Shown one piece after another: positions 1 through 4,594 of a DNA stretch of 10,530 nt. This DNA is from Actinomycetes bacterium. Its GTDB lineage: Bacteria; Actinomycetota; Acidimicrobiia; Acidimicrobiales; RAAP-2. Position numbers and translations under genes: made by a program. The DNA lies in NCBI GenBank assembly GCA_021800645.1, contig JAJYYT010000046.1, positions 1-10,530 of the forward strand. Direction: 5' to 3'. A model generated the notes under the pieces. The model did not search any database, had not been told where the DNA came from, and saw only the letters and a program-made list of their open reading frames with translations. The first letter of the stretch is position 1. Every line of letters begins with the position of its first letter.

Positions 1-129
1 GACCGATTGGAGTCGGAGGTCGCCGACCTCAGGAGCGACACCGCCGCCGGGTTCGCCGCCACCGGCGCCCGGTTCGACCAGGTGGACGCCCGGCTCGACC
101 GATTGGAGTCGGAGGTCGCCGACCTCAGG
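1..129 (+). repeat. 33-bp direct repeat, 96-bp period, inside the coiled-coil gene
   Basis: Bases 1-33 and 97-129 are identical over 33 bp. The copies are in frame (96 bp is 32 codons) and are separated by 63 bp of related helical sequence. Identity at the DNA level, not just the protein level, suggests recent expansion by unequal recombination or slippage. More units may lie upstream of the window. Confidence 0.85.
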
Positions 130-147
130 GACGAGGGCGGCTCGTAG
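1..147 (+). CDS. C-terminal end of a coiled-coil repeat protein (partial)
   Basis: The frame is open from the first base and ends at TAG 145-147, leaving the last 48 residues of a protein that begins upstream of the window. The visible part is rich in Asp, Glu, Arg, Leu and Val. Hydrophobic residues (L3, V7, L10, F18, F25, V28, L32, L35, V39, L42) fall at roughly heptad spacing, which suggests an amphipathic helix or coiled coil. An 11-residue segment starting DRLESEV occurs at residues 1-11 and again at 33-43, so the protein is internally repetitive with a 32-residue period. No catalytic motif is visible and I do not recognise the family. Short proteins with repeated FDQVDARLDRLE-like segments are common as hypothetical proteins. 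The gene converges on the deacetylase gene downstream. Confidence 0.6.
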   Translation, partial: DRLESEVADLRSDTAAGFAATGARFDQVDARLDRLESEVADLRDEGGS

Positions 148-171
148 CGGCACGGCGAGCGCGAGGAGCGT

Positions 172-196
172 CCGCCGTAGGCGTCCCTACTGGCGG
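172..196. terminator. Hairpin between convergent genes, possible terminator
   Basis: Bases 172-180 pair with 187-196 to give a 9-bp stem with one bulged T (191) and a 6-base loop (181-186). It sits in the 64-base gap between the convergent stop codons at 147 and 212, where a bidirectional terminator would be expected. Neither side has a U tract, so it is at best a non-canonical terminator of the kind often proposed in GC-rich actinobacteria. Confidence 0.4.
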
Positions 197-211
197 CGTC
201 CCCCCGGATCG

Positions 212-1018
212 CTACCGGAGCCCGGCGAACAGGTCGGACTCGGGCACCGGCGCTCCCGTCCGGTCCTGGGCGCGCACGAACGCCTCCTCACGGAAGAGCT
301 GCGAGAAGAGCTCCCTCCCGAGCCCGAGGAAGAAGATGTTGTCAGCCTGGCTGGCGTGCGCCGCCAGGCTGTCGTACTTGCGCCCCGTGACGGCGGAGCA
401 GTCGACGACGGCGCCGATCTGGTCGTCGGGCGTCGTGAGCACGCCGTCGGCGAGGTCGTCCGGTGGTTCGACGCCGTGCTCGGCCAGCGCAGCGGCGAGG
501 CGCGGGAGGGCCGCGGTGGGAATCGCCGGGTAGTAGAGCTTTTCCGGGATGCCCGTCGTGCGGATCGCCGCCACCGTGATCCGGTGCGCCTGGATGTGGT
601 CGGGATGCCCGTAGAAGCCGTGCTCGTCGTAGGTCACGACCACCTGCGGCCGGTAGCGCTCGAGGAGTACGGCCAGCCGGCCCGATGCCGCGCCGGCGTC
701 GGCGTGCCAGAAGGCGTCCGGCGCGTCGTTCGACGGCCAGCCCATCATCCCCGAGTCGTGGTAGCCGAGACGCTCGAGGTGGTCGACGCCGAGCACCCGG
801 CAGCTCTCGTCGAGCTCGCTGCGCCGCATGGCCGCGACGGCGTCGGGTGTGTGGCCCGGCTCCCCGGGCTTCACCCCGCCGGGGGCGTCCCCGAGCTCCC
901 CGTTGGTGCAGGTCACGAGGACCGTGCGCACGCCCTCGTCGGAGCAGCGGGCGAGCACGCCGCCGGTGGAGATCGCCTCGTCGTCGGGGTGGGCGTGGAC
1001 GGCCATGAGCGTGAGCAC
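212..1018 (-). CDS. PIG-L family Zn-dependent deacetylase, MshB/Mca-like
   Basis: This is a probable zinc-dependent N-deacetylase of the PIG-L/LmbE superfamily, the family of mycothiol enzymes MshB and Mca. The protein starts VLTLMAVHAHPDDEA, and AHPDDE is the family's metal and catalytic motif. A second motif, YGHPDH, at about residues 136-141 supplies the other histidines. By analogy with MshB, H10, D13 and H141 bind zinc and D12 is the general base. Three residues after the HPDDE Glu there is a Ser (E-A-I-S), as in MshB; Mca has Lys there. That leans toward an MshB-type substrate, but the family is broad. The length of 268 residues is slightly under MshB and Mca. I chose the GTG at 1018, just before the conserved first strand; ATG 1006 is possible. 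No Shine-Dalgarno sequence marks either. The frame stays open to an ATG at 1132, but that extension crosses a 25-bp tandem repeat that is not a multiple of three and looks non-coding. Confidence 0.85.
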   Translation of the reverse strand: MLTLMAVHAHPDDEAISTGGVLARCSDEGVRTVLVTCTNGELGDAPGGVKPGEPGHTPDAVAAMRRSELDESCRVLGVDHLERLGYHDSGMMGWPSNDAPDAFWHADAGAASGRLAVLLERYRPQVVVTYDEHGFYGHPDHIQAHRITVAAIRTTGIPEKLYYPAIPTAALPRLAAALAEHGVEPPDDLADGVLTTPDDQIGAVVDCSAVTGRKYDSLAAHASQADNIFFLGLGRELFSQLFREEAFVRAQDRTGAPVPESDLFAGLR

Positions 1019-1046
1019 GGGCGGAGAGCGTACGTGCGCCGTGGGG

Positions 1047-1096
1047 CGGGCCGAGCGCCCCCGCAGCCCGCCGGGCCGAGCGCCCCCGCAGCCCGC
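1047..1096. repeat. Perfect 25-bp tandem duplication
   Basis: Bases 1047-1071 and 1072-1096 are identical and abut, in the gap between the divergent deacetylase and sigma-factor genes. The unit begins CGGGCCGAGC. Because 25 is not a multiple of three, it argues against this stretch being the coding N terminus of the deacetylase. It may be simple slippage or a duplicated binding site. Confidence 0.9.
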
Positions 1097-1116
1097 GACG
1101 GGCGCTCCCCTCACGC

Positions 1117-1137
1117 CGGCAATTGCCGACAATTGTC
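1117..1137. promoter_or_regulatory. Two adjacent AATT-centred palindromes, possible operator
   Basis: Bases 1117-1128 form a perfect 12-bp palindrome (CGGCAATTGCCG) and 1128-1137 a perfect 10-bp palindrome (GACAATTGTC). They share base G1128. Their centres are exactly 10 bp apart, about one helical turn, so two bound dimers would lie on the same DNA face. They sit in the divergent intergenic region, about 35 bp upstream of the putative -35 box for the sigma-factor gene and about 100 bp upstream of the deacetylase start. No bound protein can be named. Confidence 0.45.
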
Positions 1138-1171
1138 ACCGGGGGCGTGCGTCCTTCCGTCGCTCGAACGC

Positions 1172-1201
1172 TTGACCCCCGGGAGCACCCGGCACTAGCG
1201 T
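1172..1201 (+). promoter_or_regulatory. Putative promoter of the sigma-factor gene
   Basis: TTGACC (1172-1177) is followed after 18 bases by TAGCGT (1196-1201), matching the usual actinobacterial housekeeping pattern (TTGACN, TANNNT). Transcription would begin near 1208, giving a leader of about 145 bases before ATG 1353. The remaining gap 1202-1352 shows nothing else I can name, apart from the Shine-Dalgarno sequence GGAG at 1342-1345. Confidence 0.4.
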
Positions 1202-1352
1202 CCGCCCTGCGAGTGGCTTGCGGTTGCCGTCTCGAGGCCTGCAATCCGATGTCGTGGCGATTGTTCGCGGTAGGTTGGGCCTACGGGCGGAGGGGTAGCG
1301 CCCGCAGGGAACGGAATGCGCATCGCGCGCCCATCCGGGGTGGAGACGGACC

Positions 1353-3605
1353 ATGGCTCTGGCGGCGAGCGGGGGAGACAGTGCCGAGGCCCGGCTTGCT
1401 GACCGCCGTCTCGTCGAGGCGCACCGAGCGGGCGACCGTGACGCGTTCGCCGAGATCGTCCAGACCCACTATGCGTCCCTCCTCGCCTACGCTCGTCGGC
1501 GTCTGCGTCACGACCAGGACGCCGAGGATGCGGTCCAAGAGACGCTGCTCCGCGCCTTTCGGCACCTGCGCCGGTTCGGGACGGACGGCGACTGGCGGCT
1601 CGGCCCATGGCTGCAGACGATCCTCGCCAACGTGTGCCGCGACGCGGCCGCCCGGCGGCTGCCGACCGCGTCCCTGACGGAGGAGATCTCCGACAGCCAC
1701 GCCGACGCCGACGTCGGGAGCACCACCTCCGACCCGGTGGCGCTCGCGGCTGTGCGCGACGCGATCGCGACGCTGCCGGACAACCAACGGCGCGCGTTCG
1801 AGCTGCGCATCGTCGACGACCTCCCGTACCCCGAGGTCGCTCTGCAGATGGGCATCACGGAGGACAACGCGCGGGCGCGCGTGACCCGCGCCCGGAGCCA
1901 GCTGCGCCGGCTGCTCGACGGCAACGGGGCGGTGACGGGCACGCTCGGCGTGCTCCCGCTGTACGTCGTCACGTCGGTCCGTGCCGCCGTGCGACGCGTG
2001 CTCTACGGAGCGGAGGACCATTCCGCACGGAGCGCGGCCTCGCTCACGGCGACGGGCACCGGCACGGGCGCGGCGCCTGGAGCGCTGCCGACCGCGACGA
2101 GCCCGATCTCCAGCGGCATGCAGCTCGTCGGGCAGCTGACCGCCTCCCCGGTCGGTCAGGTCGCCGTCGCGGCCTCCGCTGCGGGCGGCGGCAAGGGCTC
2201 CGTGGTCATCGGCCTCGTCGCGAGCCTCGCCACGGCGGGCGGGCTGTCCGTGCCGGCCGTGTCGGCGCTATCGGCGCCTTCGGCGGCCGCGTCCCAGCCG
2301 GTGAGCACGCAGCCCGCAGGCGCGGCAGCGTCTTCGCCGGGGACCGGCACAGCGCTGTCCGCCCGGTTCGCCTCCCACGGCGCGTCCCTCCACACCTCGG
2401 TGTCAGAGGCGCCGGTCGGTGGGGGCGCGGCGAGCGGCGCCACCTCGCCGTCGGCAGGTGGTCCGTCGACGGGCGGTGCATCGAGCGTGAGCGCACCGTC
2501 GTGGGTCGCGCTGGCCGCGTCGGCCTCCGCCACCGCCGCGGCCTCCGCCGGCTCCGCCAGCTCTTCGACCGCAGCCACCCCCGCCGGTTCGGCCGGTGCT
2601 CAGACGTCCACGTCCTCCTCGGCCTCCTCGGCCTCAGGGGTGTCCGGCGGCACGTCTGGGGCGGCCGGCACCGCCGCGCCCGCTGGCGGCGCTGGCACCT
2701 CGGCGTCGGCCTCCTCGGGCAGCGGATCGACCGGCACAACGCAGCTGGTCCCCGCGCCCCCGACGGGTACGTGCTCGACGGTGCCCGGCTTCTCCGGCGT
2801 GACCGCGGACGCGACGGTCCCGCCGCTCACCTCTGCCGCGATCACGTCGATCCTCAGCACCGGCGCGGTGCACCTTGCCTCACCGACCGGGTCTCCAGCC
2901 TTCGTGGCGACCGCATCGGTGGGCTCGACAGCGTCGGAGGCGACGCCCGTCCAGGTGGTGGTCGGCACGTGCCTCGAGCAGGGAGGGTCGCTGCTCGCCG
3001 TGGACCTCACGAGCGCCGACGGCACGGAGGCGCAGCTCGTGGGCTCCCTCGTGGCCGGACCGATGCAGACAGGGACGGACGGGGTCTCGTACCTCTTCCG
3101 AGGCACCGTGCAGCAGGTCTCCGGGGGGAAGACGACAGGTGGTCCCCTGCCGTGGGGGCTGCCGCGCACGTTCGTCGCGGAGCTGCAGGTCGCGCAGCCC
3201 GCGGACACGGCGACGCTCACGGTCGCCTTCATGAACCCGCTCGCGGGCGCGACAGCCGCGACAGGGTCGACGTCTTCGCTGTCCTCGACGTCTTCTGCGA
3301 CGAGCACAGCGAGCGGCCCGTCGGACGCGTCCACGTCCCCGGGAGGCACAGGAGCCCCGAGCGGCACAGGGAGCAGCTCGGGGACGGTGGGCGGGACAGG
3401 GAGCGGCTCGGTAGCTCGTGCCACGTCCACACCGGCAGACGGCGAGACAGCGACAACGCGATCGCCGATCCCGACGTCGCCGGCGGAGCACCGGTCGGGC
3501 ACCGGGTCGACAGTGCTGCGCGTGTCGACGAGCGGATCCGGAGGATCCGGCGGGTCCGCCGGTTCGTCGCTCGACGCGACCACCTCGCCTACGGCATCGA
3601 GCTGA
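1353..3605 (+). CDS. ECF sigma factor fused to a membrane-anchored extracytoplasmic domain
   Basis: The first 190 residues are a complete ECF sigma factor. Region 2 (about 22-95) includes the stretch DAEDAVQETLLRAFRHL for core binding and -10 recognition. Region 4 (about 129-188) includes LPDNQRRAFELR and a helix-turn-helix before RARVTRARSQLRRLL. The protein then continues without a break for about 560 residues. A moderately hydrophobic segment (about 196-208) comes first, and a likely transmembrane helix follows at about 283-305 after K281. Next is a very Ser/Ala/Thr/Gly-rich linker (about 306-470). A more ordered segment (about 470-640) carries two cysteines (C474, C540) that could pair outside the cell, and the last 100 residues form a low-complexity tail. 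No anti-sigma gene is adjacent, so the tail may tether and control the sigma domain. GGAG (1342-1345) sits 7 bases before ATG 1353. The start and sigma domains are secure; the topology is inferred. Confidence 0.85.
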   Translation: MALAASGGDSAEARLADRRLVEAHRAGDRDAFAEIVQTHYASLLAYARRRLRHDQDAEDAVQETLLRAFRHLRRFGTDGDWRLGPWLQTILANVCRDAAARRLPTASLTEEISDSHADADVGSTTSDPVALAAVRDAIATLPDNQRRAFELRIVDDLPYPEVALQMGITEDNARARVTRARSQLRRLLDGNGAVTGTLGVLPLYVVTSVRAAVRRVLYGAEDHSARSAASLTATGTGTGAAPGALPTATSPISSGMQLVGQLTASPVGQVAVAASAAGGGKGSVVIGLVASLATAGGLSVPAVSALSAPSAAASQPVSTQPAGAAASSPGTGTALSARFASHGASLHTSVSEAPVGGGAASGATSPSAGGPSTGGASSVSAPSWVALAASASATAAASAGSASSSTAATPAGSAGAQTSTSSSASSASGVSGGTSGAAGTAAPAGGAGTSASASSGSGSTGTTQLVPAPPTGTCSTVPGFSGVTADATVPPLTSAAITSILSTGAVHLASPTGSPAFVATASVGSTASEATPVQVVVGTCLEQGGSLLAVDLTSADGTEAQLVGSLVAGPMQTGTDGVSYLFRGTVQQVSGGKTTGGPLPWGLPRTFVAELQVAQPADTATLTVAFMNPLAGATAATGSTSSLSSTSSATSTASGPSDASTSPGGTGAPSGTGSSSGTVGGTGSGSVARATSTPADGETATTRSPIPTSPAEHRSGTGSTVLRVSTSGSGGSGGSAGSSLDATTSPTASS

Positions 3606-3649
3606 GCCGCGCGTGGCTCGACCCGCGTCGGCTGCTTCCGGGCCCGGAA
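3604..3649 (+). terminator. Hairpins after the sigma-factor gene
   Basis: Two dyads follow the stop codon at 3603-3605. GAGCC (3604-3608) can pair with GGCTC (3615-3619) around a 6-base loop, and 3636-3649 is a perfect 14-bp palindrome (TTCCGGGCCCGGAA). No U tract follows. Termination is likely here, because the following genes lie on the other strand, but the signal is not canonical. Confidence 0.3.
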
Positions 3650-3674
3650 CGTCGTCGACGAGGGGATCCCCGTC

Positions 3675-3753
3675 CCCCAACCGTCACGGCGACCCGCTGA
3701 CGAGCGGGAACGGCGTGCTCGTCGTGACCGGCGAGACCCAGATCCGGCCCTCG
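3675..3753 (-). repeat. 79-bp direct repeat, copy A: orphan 3' end of the lipoprotein gene
   Basis: These 79 bases are identical to 4516-4594 and in the same orientation, offset by 841 bp. On the minus strand they encode the last 22 residues (EGRIWVSPVT...SGSP) and stop codon of the DUF4232 lipoprotein, plus 9 bases beyond the stop. Here the upstream body of the gene is absent: the frame runs back only about 40 codons to the antitoxin stop at 3807. Copy A is therefore a gene fragment that lies just beyond the toxin-antitoxin operon and brackets it together with copy B. It carries a 7-bp dyad (3699-3705 with 3717-3723). The rest of the 3606-3806 gap holds hairpins and a GGGGATCCCC palindrome (3662-3671). 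Confidence 0.9.
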
Positions 3754-3806
3754 CTGACGTGCCCGGTTCCCGAGAAACTCGTCGTCGCGTGCCTCGGAGC
3801 CGGTCG

Positions 3807-4064
3807 TCATCGCAGCCCCAGTTCGGCTTCCATCTTGTTGAAGTCGATCCGGAGTCCGGGCTCGGACTGAGCGCTCTCGTAGACCGAAAGTCGATCCTTT
3901 AGGTCCTCCATCTCTTCGAGCACTGCGTCGTAGCGCTCGGCACCAACGAGCACCGCTGCCGGATGCCCGTGGCGCACCACCACCACATCTTCTTCAGCTG
4001 CCTCGCGAATCAGCTCGCCGAGTCGGGCCTTTGCCTCGGTAACCGTGACCAGCATCTTCCTCAT
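3807..4064 (-). CDS. Phd/YefM-like antitoxin
   Basis: This small protein (85 residues) has the Phd/YefM pattern: an N-terminal DNA-binding module beginning VTVTEAKARLGELI, then VVVVRHGHPAAVLVGAERYDAVLE, then a charged helix and acidic C terminus expected to wrap and neutralise the toxin. Its ATG (4062-4064) overlaps the toxin's TGA (4061-4063) by four bases, so translation is probably coupled. A purine-rich GGGGGAG lies directly against this ATG, too close to serve it. The fourth codon is also ATG (4053-4055) and is correctly spaced from it, so the protein may begin MLVTVTE. Such antitoxins usually also repress their own operon. Base composition is less GC-rich than in neighbouring genes, which fits acquisition by transfer. 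The family is confident; the exact start is not. Confidence 0.85.
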   Translation of the reverse strand: MRKMLVTVTEAKARLGELIREAAEEDVVVVRHGHPAAVLVGAERYDAVLEEMEDLKDRLSVYESAQSEPGLRIDFNKMEAELGLR

Positions 4065-4324
4065 CTCCCCCTGTACACCTCACGCCGGTGGCCGACGCGG
4101 GTGATCGTCACCACTTGTGCACGGTCATCGATCATGTAGACGACCCGGTAGTTGCCAGAACGGATCCTCCAAGCGTTCGTGATGCCGACGAGCTTCTCGC
4201 AGCCCTGCGGCCGCGGGTCATCGGCCAGCTGTCGGATCCGGTCCATCACGCGCCGCAGGTCGCCCCGCTGGATGTCCCGAAGCTCCTTGACCACCTGGGG
4301 CTCGAACTCGACCTCATGGGCCAC
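4061..4324 (-). CDS. RelE/ParE superfamily toxin
   Basis: This 87-residue protein matches the RelE/ParE toxin fold: N-terminal EVEFEPQVVKELRDIQ, a helical pair ending RIRQLADDPRP, then WRIRSGNYRVVYMIDD and the C-terminal strand VTITRVGHRREVY. These conserved Arg and Tyr residues are typical of RelE-type enzymes that cleave mRNA on the ribosome; ParE-type gyrase poisons share the fold, so the target is not certain. The gene is first in the operon, ahead of its antitoxin, the reverse of the usual Phd/YefM-RelE order. The start is GTG 4324 with no Shine-Dalgarno sequence, and a promoter ends 6 bases upstream, which points to leaderless translation. No frameshift or missing segment is visible, so the toxin is probably functional. 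Confidence 0.85.
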   Translation of the reverse strand: MAHEVEFEPQVVKELRDIQRGDLRRVMDRIRQLADDPRPQGCEKLVGITNAWRIRSGNYRVVYMIDDRAQVVTITRVGHRREVYRGR

Positions 4325-4330
4325 CTCAAA

Positions 4331-4359
4331 ATGGTACTGACTTACGGTCCGATAATCAA
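4331..4359 (-). promoter_or_regulatory. Toxin-antitoxin promoter, probably leaderless
   Basis: Reading the minus strand, TTGATT (4359-4354) and TACCAT (4336-4331) are separated by exactly 17 bases. Only six bases (TTTGAG) lie between the -10 box and GTG 4324, the normal distance from a -10 box to the transcription start. The transcript would thus begin at or beside the start codon. This explains the missing Shine-Dalgarno sequence; leaderless mRNAs are common in actinobacteria. Confidence 0.55.
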
Positions 4360-4363
4360 GTCA
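4338..4363. promoter_or_regulatory. Inverted repeat over the toxin-antitoxin promoter, candidate operator
   Basis: TGACTT (4338-4343) and AAGTCA (4358-4363) form a perfect 6-bp inverted repeat with a 14-bp spacer, giving 20 bp between arm centres, about two helical turns. The right arm overlaps the -35 box and the left arm sits next to the -10 box. This is the place and geometry expected for an autorepressing Phd/YefM antitoxin or toxin-antitoxin complex. Confidence 0.4.
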
Positions 4364-4515
4364 AAATTTGGGACTGGTCGTGCCACCACGAATCACCCTC
4401 GAGCGTCGGACGTTCTTCACAAAGGTGCTACCTCGGGTACGAATTGCCTGCTCCCAAGATCCATTTGCGCGGCTCGAGCCGGGGATCCAGCTTATGGACC
4501 CTGCAGGGTCCCCTT
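4364..4515. other. Low-GC spacer with palindromes between toxin promoter and copy B
   Basis: This non-coding stretch is much less GC-rich than the genes around it, especially near 4364-4450. It contains two perfect palindromes: 4470-4481 (CGGCTCGAGCCG) and 4496-4511 (GGACCCTGCAGGGTCC). The second lies just past the lipoprotein stop codon and could act as a weak terminator hairpin, though no U tract follows. GGGGATCC at 4481-4488 recurs at 3662-3669 beside copy A. I see no open reading frame with a plausible start. Confidence 0.5.
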
Positions 4516-4594
4516 CCCCAACCGTCACGGCGACCCGCTGACGAGCGGGAACGGCGTGCTCGTCGTGACCGGCGAGACCCAGATCCGGCCCTCG
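4516..4594 (-). repeat. 79-bp direct repeat, copy B: native 3' end of the lipoprotein gene
   Basis: This is identical to 3675-3753. This copy is continuous with a full-length gene and holds its last 22 codons, stop codon (4525-4527) and 9 bases downstream. Identity ends sharply on both sides (T4515 against C3674, G4595 against C3754). Perfect identity over coding and non-coding bases indicates a recent duplication or rejoining event. Confidence 0.9.

Noticed and set aside
1019..1132. N-terminal extension of the deacetylase to ATG 1132
   Set aside because: The added residues are low-complexity Gly/Arg/Pro and cross a 25-bp tandem repeat not divisible by three. The family begins just before AHPDDE.
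1307..1330. GGGAACG at 1307-1313 as an ECF autoregulatory -35 box
   Set aside because: No matching CGTC-like -10 element at the right spacing before ATG 1353.
2600..3583. Long open frame antisense to the sigma factor's C-terminal half
   Set aside because: Antisense frames stay open by composition in such GC-rich Ser/Thr/Ala-coding DNA. No ribosome site or recognisable protein motif was seen, while the sense frame is continuous with a clear sigma factor.
1930..3605. The idea that the sigma factor's low-complexity tail is a frameshift artefact
   Set aside because: The frame keeps strong GC at third positions throughout and contains an ordered, Cys-containing segment with a plausible membrane helix before it. 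No better frame takes over.
3807..4515. A transposon or insertion sequence carrying the toxin-antitoxin genes
   Set aside because: No transposase, no terminal inverted repeats at the edges, and the 79-bp flanking repeat is far too long for a normal target-site duplication.
3675..4594. The 79-bp repeats as integron attC sites around a cassette
   Set aside because: The repeat is protein-coding at copy B. I find no convincing attC end signature (GTTRRRY type), and no integron integrase is in view. The dyad is noted only as a feature.
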